Positions 1 through 8,115 of a stretch of 64,000 bases of DNA are shown in pieces; position 1 is the first letter of the stretch, and each line of letters opens with the position of its first letter. The stretch lies in the NCBI GenBank assembly GCA_050949725.1, contig JBMNGH010000005.1:1-64000 (forward strand). The letters run 5' to 3'. The position numbers were made by a program, and so were the translations under genes. A model generated the notes under the pieces. The model saw only the letters and a program-made list of their open reading frames with translations, was not told where the DNA came from and made no database searches. The DNA is from JBMNGH01 sp050949725. GTDB lineage: Bacteria > Bacillota > Thermosediminibacteria > Thermosediminibacterales > Tepidanaerobacteraceae.

Positions 1-296
1 TTTTAAATAAATGTTCGCGTTTTACTCTTTTAGATATGATTAGAGTTAATTTAGTATAAAATATGTTAATATACATATTAGATTGAGCAGTTTTCAGAAT
101 GATGTTTAAATTACTTGCTTTTAGGAAATGACATAACTATTCAACGCTTACAATCTAAATATCACAAAGGTATTTTAAAATGGCCATTAGCATAAATCGT
201 ATGTTTTTTGTGAAATGGAACTTTTTATATTATTTACCGTCTAAAGTTTTAACCAAAATCTTCAAAATATAAACTTTAAAAAAGAGGGGGAAAAAA
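1..296. other. AT-rich leader region, no gene seen
   Basis: This stretch is very AT-rich and holds no reading frame with a ribosome binding site. It ends in the GAGGGGG Shine-Dalgarno of the next gene at 283-289. I see no convincing -35/-10 pair and no terminator hairpin, so the promoter of the downstream gene is either weak or not recognisable by eye. Confidence 0.5.
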
Positions 297-2492
297 ATGA
301 CCAATAAAATTTATAAAGATTTTTTGAAAGGAGTTAATTTGAAATTAACCCTGCGTTTTGTGACTTTGGCTTTAATACTTGTATTTTTCATGTCTTGCTT
401 TATTACTACTTTACATGCTCAGACAGATGTACCTTTTTCGCAGGAAAAAGCTATTGAAATGGTTAAAAAAATTTTCGATACAAGCATTTATGATAATTTT
501 AACATAAGTTACGATGAGGGAAGGCAACAGAAAACGTGGAACTTGCATTGGTCCAAGTCAAAAGAGCCGTATGGGAGCCTGAGCGCCACCATAGACGCGG
601 AAAAAGGTGCTATAGTCAGTATTAATTTATACAAAGGCACTGACTCAGATTCAAAACCTTCCTTAGTACCCAAATTCAGCGAGGATGAGGCTCAAAAAGT
701 AGCAGAAGATTTTGCCAAAAAGCTTCAACCTGAGGAGTTTTCTAAAACCGTGTTGAGAAAATCGGAAGAGCCGCCCTACTACCCGCTTACAACCAGATAT
801 CGGACTACTTACACGTTTAATTTCGTGAGGGTTGTAAATGACATTCCTGTTGAAGATAACGGATTTAATATTGCGGTTAATGCCAACACAGGTGACATTC
901 AAAGATACAACTTTTCATGGTCTGCTGATGAGCTTCCTTCGTCGGAAAAAATTATATCTCAACAAGATGCGGAAAAAATATTTACAGATAAGCGGGGATT
1001 GCAATTAGTGTATAAGAGGTACTATGATTATTCAAGCAAGGAAACCCAAGTAAAGCTGGTTTACACAATAGACAGACCCTATGAAGTCCTTATCGACGCC
1101 ACAAGCGGTGAATTGCTGCATGAAAGCGGTTATTACCGGTTATCATCAGATGGCGCCGGTGCTGCCGAGAAAAGTATGGCACAAGAATTGACGCCTGAAG
1201 AACTTCGAGAGGTTGAAGCAACTAAGAACTGCATTACTAAAGGTGAAGCCGCAAAGATTGTAGAAAAGTATGTGGAAATCCCTAAAAGTTATGAGCAAAG
1301 GTATGCAAACCTTTATGAGGACTACGATAACCCGGGAAATAAAATCTGGAGCATCAGTTGGGAGAAAAAGAAAGAGTCAGACGAAGGTTACGGTTCTATA
1401 TATGCCCGTGTCGATGCTACGAGTTCAGATTTATTAAGTTTCAACATTTATGATGAGAGCATGCAAAAACAAGACTTTGTGCAAAAATATGACAGATCTG
1501 CGGCACAGAAAAAGGCCGAACAATTTCTTAAAATAATACAGCCTGAAAAACTAGATAATGTTAAATTAAAAGAGCTACCGGGAGAAATGGAATATCCGGA
1601 GAAGATGAGGACACACAGTTATGATTACATACGCCAGGTAAACGATATTCCGTATACGGCAAATGGTTTCAGGATAGAAGTCGACTCTGAAAGCGGCAAA
1701 ATCACAAGTTATAATATGACCTGGCATGATGCAAAATTCGTTGAACCTGACGGGATTTTGACTAAAGATAAGGTGGACACAAGATTTTTGAAGGATTTCG
1801 GGCTTGAACTCAGTTACGTAAGAATTTATGACAACAAAGATGATTTATACAAATACTACCTTGTGTACAAGTTGGCACAATCTCCTTCTTATACGTTTGA
1901 TGCTTTTGAATTCAGGCCTCTGGATTCCAGAGGAAACCCGATCGAGGAAATAGTAGAAACCTCATTTACAGATATAAAAGACCATTGGGCGGAAAACGAA
2001 ATACAGCTTTTGGTGGACTTGGGAATAATTAATTCCAAACAAGACACTTTCAATCCGAATGGAAACATAAGTCAAGGCAGGTTTGTCAAATTACTGCTCA
2101 TATCTACAAATAACGCGATATCTGAAGGCTCTTCTGGTTCTTCACCCGATTTCGATGATGAAGAGGATATTGATGAATATTTAGACAAAGCAGTCAAATT
2201 AGGTATTGTAAAAAAAGGTGAAGTTGACCCCGATAAGAATTTAACTCGCGAAAAAATGGCAGCATTTATTATCAGATCACTGGGCTTTGATAAAGTTGCA
2301 TCTATCCATGGAATTTACAATGTGCCGGCAAAAGACAAAACATCAATAAGTCCCGATTACAAAGGACACGCTGCCTTATCAATGGGGCTCGGTATTGTAA
2401 AGGGCGAGTCCGGGAATTTTTATCCTAAAGACAGTGTGAATCGTGCACAGTCAGCAGTCGTGATTGCTAGAATGCTACAATTAGAAAATTAA
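297..2492 (+). CDS. S-layer homology protein with duplicated YcdB/PepSY-like repeats
   Basis: A 731-residue exported protein, probably held on the cell wall. Residues about 15-41 form a signal peptide with a long hydrophobic core ending near LHAQ. Two homologous halves follow (about 45-280 and 310-540). Both carry W-x-(L/I)-x-W, YGS(L/I), a VNDIP motif and a (D/E)-x-x-(S/T)-G-x-I-x-x-Y-N-x-(S/T)-W ending, as in YcdB/YcdC and PepSY-type domains. Three S-layer homology repeats close the protein (about 557-730, with FTDIKDHWAENEI, LTREKMAAFIIRSLG and NRAQSAVVIARML). The ATG has a strong GAGGGGG site. An in-frame TTG at 339 with its own GAAAGGAG site would give a more compact signal peptide, so the start is not settled. 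Function is unknown; secreted YcdB-type domains may act as inhibitor or folding modules. Confidence 0.85.
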   Translation: MTNKIYKDFLKGVNLKLTLRFVTLALILVFFMSCFITTLHAQTDVPFSQEKAIEMVKKIFDTSIYDNFNISYDEGRQQKTWNLHWSKSKEPYGSLSATIDAEKGAIVSINLYKGTDSDSKPSLVPKFSEDEAQKVAEDFAKKLQPEEFSKTVLRKSEEPPYYPLTTRYRTTYTFNFVRVVNDIPVEDNGFNIAVNANTGDIQRYNFSWSADELPSSEKIISQQDAEKIFTDKRGLQLVYKRYYDYSSKETQVKLVYTIDRPYEVLIDATSGELLHESGYYRLSSDGAGAAEKSMAQELTPEELREVEATKNCITKGEAAKIVEKYVEIPKSYEQRYANLYEDYDNPGNKIWSISWEKKKESDEGYGSIYARVDATSSDLLSFNIYDESMQKQDFVQKYDRSAAQKKAEQFLKIIQPEKLDNVKLKELPGEMEYPEKMRTHSYDYIRQVNDIPYTANGFRIEVDSESGKITSYNMTWHDAKFVEPDGILTKDKVDTRFLKDFGLELSYVRIYDNKDDLYKYYLVYKLAQSPSYTFDAFEFRPLDSRGNPIEEIVETSFTDIKDHWAENEIQLLVDLGIINSKQDTFNPNGNISQGRFVKLLLISTNNAISEGSSGSSPDFDDEEDIDEYLDKAVKLGIVKKGEVDPDKNLTREKMAAFIIRSLGFDKVASIHGIYNVPAKDKTSISPDYKGHAALSMGLGIVKGESGNFYPKDSVNRAQSAVVIARMLQLEN

Positions 2493-2520
2493 ATTCTTTA
2501 GCTTAATTAGGTATATAAAA

Positions 2521-2979
2521 AAGCGAACCTGGGTATTATATTATCGTAAGGGTTCGCGATGGCTGAGCCAAGACTGCCGAGGGATCCTGCCAGGTTCTTC
2601 GGCAGTCGGCCAAAGGTCATTGTCGGGTCTATGAGGCTCGGCAATGGCCGGAGGGCAGAGTGTTGCACGTTTCATAAGGCTTCGTGATGGCCTCTAAGCT
2701 ATCACGGGGTCGAAAGAGATGTGCGGCATTCGAGCTAAGATCACCATGGGTTCCGCAGATTAATTACAAATGTGTATGTAGTATTGTGCATTATTTGTAT
2801 TTAATTAGGGATCTGCGGCAGCCGAGCGGTTGCCGCAGGTTTCTAAGGTATTCATGGTGGTCGAGCAAAGGTTGCTGTAGGTTTTGTGATGGTCTATTGT
2901 AGCCGAAAGGTTGCAGTGGGCTATGTAGAGATTTACAGCAGCTGTAGCGAAGGCTGTTGCGGGCTCTTTTTATTTTTTT
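2521..2979 (+). ncRNA. Array of GC-rich hairpins, candidate structured RNA or 3' UTR
   Basis: About 460 bases, far more GC-rich than their surroundings, with no credible protein frame. Successive stem-loops can be drawn: 2523-2529 with 2551-2557, 2572-2580 with 2599-2607 (9 bp), 2615-2625 with 2639-2649 (11 bp with a wobble), 2683-2688 with 2701-2706, a long arm 2753-2818 closed by CCGCAGAT/ATCTGCGG, a GCGGCA/TGCCGC hairpin at 2815-2836, and an 11-bp GU-rich stem capped by a GAAA tetraloop near 2893-2918. Most units end in a short RGG(T/G)(T/C)(T/C) tail such as GGGTTC, AGGTTT or GGGCTC. The last stem is followed by a T-tract, so the array reads as the end of a plus-strand transcript. It could be the 3' UTR of the S-layer gene, an independent RNA, or a cluster of palindromic repeats. 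I do not recognise a named RNA family. Confidence 0.4.
2936..2979 (+). terminator. Rho-independent terminator closing the hairpin array
   Basis: CAGCAGC (2936-2942) pairs with GCTGTTG (2953-2959), helped by outer GAG/CTC pairing, and is followed directly by a T-rich tract (2966-2979). It terminates plus-strand transcription from the S-layer gene and the hairpin array. Confidence 0.6.
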
Positions 2980-3017
2980 AAATTAATAACTTATCCAGTC
3001 TGCTATCTTTATGAAAT

Positions 3018-3983
3018 TTATGCGATCATTTTTCTGTTTACAAAAGATTCGGGCTCGCCACCGTTTAGTACGTTTATAACAGCTTCTATAGTCTGCTTGC
3101 GCCGCTTTATTATGGATTGCTCGCTGTACCAGGCCGCATGTGGTGTTATTATAACATTGTCCATTTTCAAAAGTGGGTGATCAGGCGTTATACCGTCTTT
3201 TTCAAGAACATCCAGCGCAGCACCAGCTATCAATCCTTCTTGCAACGCTGCTATCAGCTCTTTTTCATTAATAACTGCACCCCTAGCTGTATTTATTATA
3301 AATGCGGTTTTTTTCATCTGTTTAAACGCTTCGTAATTAAACATTCCTTTCGTCTCTTCTGTAAGCGGGCAGTGAATCGAAATATAATCAGATTCTTTTA
3401 AGAGTGTTGGAATGTTCACCATTTTTACATTGTATTCATCTGCATCCTCCTGAGCAACATATGGGTCGTATGCTATAACGTTAAATCCTAAAGCCTGTAC
3501 TTTTTTACATACTTGGCGCGGTATTCTGCCAAACCCAGCAAGCCCAACATAGCTTAATTCTGGCGCAGTAATAGGTGCTGCTAGTTTGACATTCCAGATA
3601 CCTGCTTTTACTTTTTTTTCGAGATAAAATATCTTTCGATGACATGCAAGTATCAATGCCGTGGCATGTGTAGCAACTTCATCGATGCAGTAACTGGGAA
3701 CATTAGCAACAATTATCCTCTTTTCTGAAGCTGCCTTTATGTCAATCGTATCCACACCTATACCGTTCCTTACTATGATTTTACATTTTTGAAGTTTTTC
3801 AATGACACTAGCGGACATTTTTGCATATGTATTGATGACAGCATCTGCATCTGTAATAAGCTTCAGCATATGATCATTGTCCTTTGCTTCAAGTAGTTCT
3901 GCATCGACAGAAGCTAACATGCTCCTTTCCAAATCCAAATCCGGGAAAATATTATCTGTTAAGACTACTTTATATTTTGACAT
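3018..3983 (-). CDS. CtBP-like D-isomer-specific 2-hydroxyacid dehydrogenase
   Basis: A 321-residue NAD-dependent dehydrogenase. The start chosen (MSKYKVVLTD) has a GGGGG site a few bases upstream; the frame extends 12 codons further without one. The fold shows a catalytic domain, then a nucleotide-binding domain with G-x-A-G-F-G-R-I-P. The substrate arginine is in NTARGAVI, the glutamate follows in the next helix, and the catalytic histidine is in TPHAAWYSE, typical of the C-terminal-binding-protein subgroup of phosphoglycerate/hydroxyacid dehydrogenases. The substrate cannot be read from sequence: phosphoglycerate, glyoxylate or another 2-ketoacid is possible. It stands alone on the minus strand; the neighbouring aspartokinase is on the same strand but about 470 bases upstream. 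Confidence 0.8.
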   Translation of the reverse strand: MSKYKVVLTDNIFPDLDLERSMLASVDAELLEAKDNDHMLKLITDADAVINTYAKMSASVIEKLQKCKIIVRNGIGVDTIDIKAASEKRIIVANVPSYCIDEVATHATALILACHRKIFYLEKKVKAGIWNVKLAAPITAPELSYVGLAGFGRIPRQVCKKVQALGFNVIAYDPYVAQEDADEYNVKMVNIPTLLKESDYISIHCPLTEETKGMFNYEAFKQMKKTAFIINTARGAVINEKELIAALQEGLIAGAALDVLEKDGITPDHPLLKMDNVIITPHAAWYSEQSIIKRRKQTIEAVINVLNGGEPESFVNRKMIA

Positions 3984-4456
3984 ATCGTAACCCCCTGTAA
4001 ATTTATTTTTAATTTTCATCTATAATGTCCTGCTTTTATTATCTACATCCTTCGCTAATAGCCTTTAGGTTTTTGATGCTTACACTACAACACCCATTGT
4101 TTTCATTCAACTTAATTTCTGCATATTCAGGTTATTGCATAACCTTTTCTTGATAAAAGTAAAAGCAATGTCACACAGCAATACGGTTGTATCACCTCTT
4201 TTCCATATCAGCGGCTCAATTAACTAACTGTTTATAAAGTTTCTATATTTTCTATTATACAATATACATTAAAAAAAATATAGAATAATTACACGTATGA
4301 AAAGTTTAAATACAATCATCTTATGCTTTAATTTGTCCTAAGCATAAATAGTACCTTCGAAAGAGGATACTACTCCTAAGTTTCGAGGCAAAAAAAGAAA
4401 GATCATTGGGAGTTATCCCAATAACCTTCAATAATCATCCATGTTCATTATGTTTT
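3984..4456. other. Intergenic region between aspartokinase and the dehydrogenase gene
   Basis: No gene is visible. The part near 4240-4290 is extremely AT-rich and on the minus strand contains a TATAAT hexamer about 270 bases before the dehydrogenase start, without a good -35. A hairpin at 4405-4422 near the aspartokinase stop is listed separately. The rest shows nothing I can support. Confidence 0.4.
4388..4422 (-). terminator. Probable terminator after aspartokinase
   Basis: ATTGGGA (4405-4411) pairs with TCCCAAT (4416-4422). On the minus strand the hairpin is followed, after a four-base gap, by a T-rich run (complement of 4388-4400). The position just after the aspartokinase stop fits intrinsic termination; the gap makes it imperfect. 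Confidence 0.45.
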
Positions 4457-5677
4457 CTAATACAGTTCAAATTCTTTGTGCAATGCAATAATTGCCTTTT
4501 CTAAGTTTTCTTGTTTGACTAAACACCAAATAGAAGTGTAGGAATCAGCAGTCTGTAAAATTTGTACATTTTCTTTTACTAAAGCTTCCATAATCTTTGC
4601 CATAACTCCCGGAACACCCATGATATTTGCTCCTACAATAGATACCATTGCACAACCTGTATTTATTTGGCTGTTTAAACCCAAGTCCTTTATAATTTGT
4701 CTGACTTTAACATTATCGCTTTCCTTAACAGTAAATTTAATCTTATGTGGACTTACATTTATAAAATCAATGCTTATATTCGCATCTGCTAATGACCTGA
4801 ATATCTTTAACTGTGTTTCATCCAGGCAGCGATCTTTATCCGGGTCTATTTTTATCTGGGTAAGATTAGTCATATAAGTGATTCCCGTAATCAGGCGCTC
4901 ACTTATAAGTTCTATTTCTTTAAGGTTATTGCGGCAGCTAGTTACCAATGTACCCGGAGTGTCAGAAAAAGTAGAACGTATTTTTAATGGTATGTTTTGT
5001 TGCATTGCTATCTCCACTGCCCTGGGATGGATTACTTTTGCGCCTTGATGCGCCAGCTGGCAAATTTCATAATAAGTGGCTGTTTGTAATGTCCGTGCAT
5101 CTTTTACTATCCGTGGGTCCGCCGTTTTTACTCCATCCACGTCCGTAAAAATCTCTATGAATTCAGCGTTTAACGCCGATCCTAATGCAGCAGCCGTTGT
5201 ATCGCTCCCACCCCTACCTAAGGTGGTTAAATCACCTCCATCAGTAATACCCTGAAAACCTGTAACAACAACTATTTTCCCTTCTTTAAGGTTTTCCAGA
5301 ACCCTATCTGCCTTAACCCTCAAAATCCTCGCACAATTAAAAGAACTATCCGTAATTATCCCGGCTTGGGCACCGGTCAACGCTGTACTTTTAAACCCCA
5401 TACTCTCCAAAGATTGTGAAAACACAACTGCCGATATTATTTCACCACAGTTTAAAAGCAGATCCAATTCCCTGGAACTCACTTTTTTTACAGAACTCTT
5501 GACATAATCGAGCAGTGTATCAGTTGCATACGGATCTCCACTTCTACCCATGGCAGATACTACTACTACCACATCATAGCCCTTTTTCTTTGCTTCAATA
5601 ACTTTTTCAGCTGCCTTTTGAATCCGATCCTTTGTTGCAAGTGAAGTTCCTCCAAATTTTTGTACTATAATTTTCAC
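4457..5677 (-). CDS. lysC: Aspartate kinase (monofunctional, ACT-regulated)
   Basis: It phosphorylates L-aspartate, the first step to lysine/diaminopimelate, threonine and methionine. The 406-residue length and the N-terminal KFGGTSLAT motif are those of monofunctional aspartokinases. The amino-acid kinase domain covers about residues 1-240 (GFQGIT, TLGRGGSDTTA, FTDVDGV). Two ACT domains follow (about 265-330 and 340-406), the usual site of amino-acid feedback. The GTG start has a GGTGAGGTG site. A promoter, a terminator-like hairpin and a possible leader peptide lie upstream, suggesting attenuation. In Gram-positive bacteria such isozymes answer to lysine or diaminopimelate; which effector applies here is not readable. 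It has no operon partner. Confidence 0.93.
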   Translation of the reverse strand: MKIIVQKFGGTSLATKDRIQKAAEKVIEAKKKGYDVVVVVSAMGRSGDPYATDTLLDYVKSSVKKVSSRELDLLLNCGEIISAVVFSQSLESMGFKSTALTGAQAGIITDSSFNCARILRVKADRVLENLKEGKIVVVTGFQGITDGGDLTTLGRGGSDTTAAALGSALNAEFIEIFTDVDGVKTADPRIVKDARTLQTATYYEICQLAHQGAKVIHPRAVEIAMQQNIPLKIRSTFSDTPGTLVTSCRNNLKEIELISERLITGITYMTNLTQIKIDPDKDRCLDETQLKIFRSLADANISIDFINVSPHKIKFTVKESDNVKVRQIIKDLGLNSQINTGCAMVSIVGANIMGVPGVMAKIMEALVKENVQILQTADSYTSIWCLVKQENLEKAIIALHKEFELY

Positions 5678-5702
5678 AGTTTACACCTCACCCACGATAA
5701 CA

Positions 5703-5733
5703 ATTATTTGAATTATAAATTATTTGAATTATA
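5703..5733. repeat. 16-bp-period tandem repeat before aspartokinase
   Basis: The 15-mer ATTATTTGAATTATA occurs at 5703-5717 and again at 5719-5733. An inverted partial copy lies near 5753-5760. It sits between the upstream terminator and the aspartokinase ribosome binding site. It may be a regulator site or simple AT-rich slippage. Confidence 0.5.
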
Positions 5734-5828
5734 ATAGAAAATACATTAATTATAATTCAATAAAAGGTTTCTGGTATTTGTTCTGAATAAAACAAAAATT
5801 TTAAATTACCAAGCATTCATTCTCATAG

Positions 5829-5885
5829 TTACAAAAAAACCAAAGGAGCGTACCCTTTGGTTTTATGCCCTTGGGGGTTACCCAT
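5829..5885 (-). CDS. Possible 18-residue leader peptide overlapping an attenuator
   Basis: A short frame, MGNPQGHKTKGYAPLVFL, starts about 35 bases after the predicted transcription start of the aspartokinase promoter. It runs through both arms of the terminator hairpin and stops at TAA just past the U-run. That layout is what a leader peptide would have. Against it, there is no clear Shine-Dalgarno, and the codons are not enriched for aspartate-family amino acids apart from two lysines and one threonine. It may be coincidental. Confidence 0.25.
   Translation of the reverse strand: MGNPQGHKTKGYAPLVFL
5832..5864 (-). terminator. Leader terminator or attenuator upstream of aspartokinase
   Basis: AAAACCAAAGG (5836-5846) pairs perfectly with CCTTTGGTTTT (5854-5864) around a 7-base loop. 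On the minus strand the stem is followed by a run of T. It lies about 70 bases after the predicted transcription start and about 150 bases before the aspartokinase start codon, so it should stop transcription before the gene unless relieved. Confidence 0.65.
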
Positions 5886-5926
5886 GCTAATAAAAGATTT
5901 AGATAAAGGACACTTTTATTTTAATA

Positions 5927-5955
5927 ATTGTATCACAGGCGAATTTTAGTGTCAA
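5927..5955 (-). promoter_or_regulatory. SigA-type promoter of the aspartokinase leader
   Basis: On the minus strand TTGACA (5955-5950) is followed by a 17-base spacer and TACAAT (5932-5927), nearly consensus. It drives the leader that contains the early terminator. A second, weaker pair (TTGAAT, then TATTAT) lies downstream of the terminator near 5735-5765 and could bypass it. Confidence 0.7.
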
Positions 5956-6148
5956 TAAGGTCAAAATCGTAGATCCAGGTCAAGCAAGTTTATGGAAGTC
6001 AAAAACGGTGGAGCGCATCAAGTTTTCTGGATTTTTTTTGAAACGACCCGCCATAATCCTTGTTGGATAAAAACAAAACCGTATACTTTTTTTGCCTCAC
6101 TATCTTACTCAGCGAAAAATTAATGTTGATCAGCTGTATGCATAACTT

Positions 6149-7294
6149 TTATACCACGGAAGGCTCAAATATGAGTTCTCCTCGCTTAAATCTTCCAACA
6201 TCCAGTTTATCAATGGGTATTGTTGTGGGAAGACCTAAGATGTATTCAGCCATCAGCTGCCCTGTAATCGGGCCAAACATGAATCCGTGTCCGGAAAACC
6301 CTGTTGCTAAATACAGACCTTCTACTTCCTCCACCTTCCCCAATATTGGCTGAGCATCAGGAGACATTTCATACAAGCCGGCCCACTGGCGAACCACTCT
6401 TATATTCCTCAAGTAGGGTAGATAAGAAACCGCCTTCCGGCACATTGTCTGTATGAAATCCCAGGTAGATGTAATGCTGTATGTCTCATGCTCGGCAGGC
6501 CCAAATCCCATGATAAATTCGCCTCCCGGCTCCTGCTGAAGATAAATATTACCGGCAAACGACATTATCATAGGTTCAAGTATTGGATTCACCGGTTCCG
6601 TAACCAAAATCTGATGCCTCTCAGGTCTGACAGGAATTTCAACACCAGCTAGCTTTCCCACATCCCTTGACCAAGCACCTGCAGCTACCACTACATTGTG
6701 TGTAGATATATAACCATTGTTTGTATTTACACCTTTAATTTTTCCTTCTTCAACATCTATTCCGGTTGCCTCAGTAAAAGTATATAATTCAACCCCTAAT
6801 CTTTTTACAGCTTCGGCATAAGCCTGCATTGTTTTAAACGGGTTTGCATGCCCGTCTTTATGGCAAAATGTACATGCCAAAATATTTTCGATATTTAATT
6901 CAGGTACAATCTTTAGGGCTTCTTCAGGTGTTAGCATTTCAGACGGTATACCCAATTTATGTTGCAATTCAATGTTTAATTTAAACTGTTCTACTTCCTT
7001 TTCGGTTATTGCCATTAAAAGGTACCCGCCTTGCTGAAATTCCACATCATCGGCAAAGTCAAGCATTTCGTTAATGTTCTCAAATATATCACAAGTTGCT
7101 TTAGCCAAAGCACAATTCATTTCAGTGCCCCATTGCATCCTGACACCCGCCCCACATCGTCCGGTAGACCCACTCATTAAATAATTTTTTTCCAATAAAA
7201 CGATTTCTTTCATCCCACGCGATGCCAGATTATACGCAGTAGATAGCCCGGATATGCCACTGCCTATTATAACGATTTCAGCTGTTTTTTTCAT
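6149..7294 (-). CDS. FAD-dependent amino-acid dehydrogenase subunit (DAO family)
   Basis: About 381 residues of the D-amino-acid oxidase/sarcosine oxidase beta/HcnC family. The N-terminal dinucleotide motif GSGISGLSTAYNLASRG binds FAD, followed by RCGAGVRMQWG and, near the end, ATGFSGHGFMFGP, the family's flavin-contact loop. The start at 7294 has a GGAGG site 8 bases away; the frame reaches 7303 with no site for that codon. It is the last of five overlapping or abutting genes. In dye-linked L-proline dehydrogenases, D-hydroxyproline dehydrogenases and opine or cyanide-forming glycine oxidases this subunit oxidises the amino acid. Substrate is not deducible; proline, hydroxyproline, sarcosine or glycine are candidates. 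Electrons should pass to the partner iron-sulfur subunits and not to oxygen. Confidence 0.85.
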   Translation of the reverse strand: MKKTAEIVIIGSGISGLSTAYNLASRGMKEIVLLEKNYLMSGSTGRCGAGVRMQWGTEMNCALAKATCDIFENINEMLDFADDVEFQQGGYLLMAITEKEVEQFKLNIELQHKLGIPSEMLTPEEALKIVPELNIENILACTFCHKDGHANPFKTMQAYAEAVKRLGVELYTFTEATGIDVEEGKIKGVNTNNGYISTHNVVVAAGAWSRDVGKLAGVEIPVRPERHQILVTEPVNPILEPMIMSFAGNIYLQQEPGGEFIMGFGPAEHETYSITSTWDFIQTMCRKAVSYLPYLRNIRVVRQWAGLYEMSPDAQPILGKVEEVEGLYLATGFSGHGFMFGPITGQLMAEYILGLPTTIPIDKLDVGRFKRGELIFEPSVV

Positions 7295-7565
7295 CGGTTT
7301 CACCTCCCAGTATTACTGACATTTTTACATTCTTGGCAGGTGGTCTGAACGATGTTACCTTAATTTTATCCGGGCTTGTCTTTGTAGCTCTGGCCAGTTC
7401 TGCTAAGAGTAATGTCCTGCATGTACGACCTTGACATTGACCCATTCCACATCTAGATAACCTCTTTATTTCGTCCATAGAAGTATAACCTTTTTGAATC
7501 AACGCTTGTATTTCTTCAACAGTTACATCCTCGCATCTGCAAATTATTTTCTCTCCTTTTATCAT
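7278..7565 (-). CDS. BFD-like [2Fe-2S] subunit of the dehydrogenase complex
   Basis: A 95-residue protein with the bacterioferritin-associated-ferredoxin-type cluster: IICRCEDVT near the N-terminus and CGMGQCQGRTC in the second half, giving four conserved cysteines for a [2Fe-2S] centre. In related complexes this domain is fused to the pyridine-nucleotide-disulfide-type subunit or encoded separately, as here. Its start directly abuts the stop of the 4Fe-4S gene, and its end overlaps the start of the DAO-family gene, so translation is probably coupled. Its role is electron transfer inside the complex. Confidence 0.82.
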   Translation of the reverse strand: MIKGEKIICRCEDVTVEEIQALIQKGYTSMDEIKRLSRCGMGQCQGRTCRTLLLAELARATKTSPDKIKVTSFRPPAKNVKMSVILGGETDEKNS

Positions 7566-8060
7566 TTAACTCTCCCCTCCAACCCTGATGTTCCTTACAA
7601 CCATTATCATGTCTTTAGGAACGGCAACTTTGACAACAGGAGTTTTGTCTTCATATTTGCCATTTCTCACATTTAAGACGGTGCCAATTCCAACCTTTTG
7701 GCCACTTCTATTCAAAAGATCGACCCTATCCCCTTTTTCGGGGAGCGGCAAAAATTCATATGGAAGAGAAATCGCGGCCTCTTCCGGTGAATATGTCTCA
7801 TCTATAACAAATATTGCAAGGCCCGGACATCTACTTATACAGAGACCGCAACCGTTGCAGACATCAAAATTGATTTGTGGAAGGTCATTTATATCGCTGA
7901 ACTCCTGAATTGCTCCCCGCTTACAGGCGGTACTACATGGGTTGCATGGTATGTTCTGAAAACATTCGATCATTGCTACTGCACCTTTTTTTAGCCTTTT
8001 TTCAGGAGGGATTCTCTTTTTTATATCATCTAGTGTTGGTACACCGTTTTTCTCCAACAT
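7566..8060 (-). CDS. 4Fe-4S ferredoxin-type subunit of the dehydrogenase complex
   Basis: 164 residues. Two cysteine groups are visible: CFQNIPCNPCSTACKRGAI (about 33-51) and the classical CNGCGLCISRCPG (about 68-80), enough for one or two [4Fe-4S] clusters. The C-terminal part (about 95-160) lacks cysteines and resembles the small beta domain found in similar proteins of Clostridia. AGGAG precedes the ATG. Its place between the NAD/FAD-type subunit and the [2Fe-2S] protein marks it as the electron-wiring subunit. Anaerobic electron carriers such as ferredoxin are plausible acceptors, but this is inference. Confidence 0.82.
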   Translation of the reverse strand: MLEKNGVPTLDDIKKRIPPEKRLKKGAVAMIECFQNIPCNPCSTACKRGAIQEFSDINDLPQINFDVCNGCGLCISRCPGLAIFVIDETYSPEEAAISLPYEFLPLPEKGDRVDLLNRSGQKVGIGTVLNVRNGKYEDKTPVVKVAVPKDMIMVVRNIRVGGES

Positions 8061-8115
8061 AATCCCATTACACTCCTATCTGTCTCAATATTTTGCAAGT
8101 TAATGTTTAATATAT

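Noticed and set aside
2684..2902. A 72-codon frame inside the hairpin array
   Set aside because: Arg/Cys/Trp-rich, without a ribosome binding site, and the region is better explained by stem-loops.
5680..6060. Lysine riboswitch ahead of aspartokinase
   Set aside because: The leader before the terminator is only about 70 bases and lacks the conserved lysine-aptamer core; an attenuator of another type fits better.
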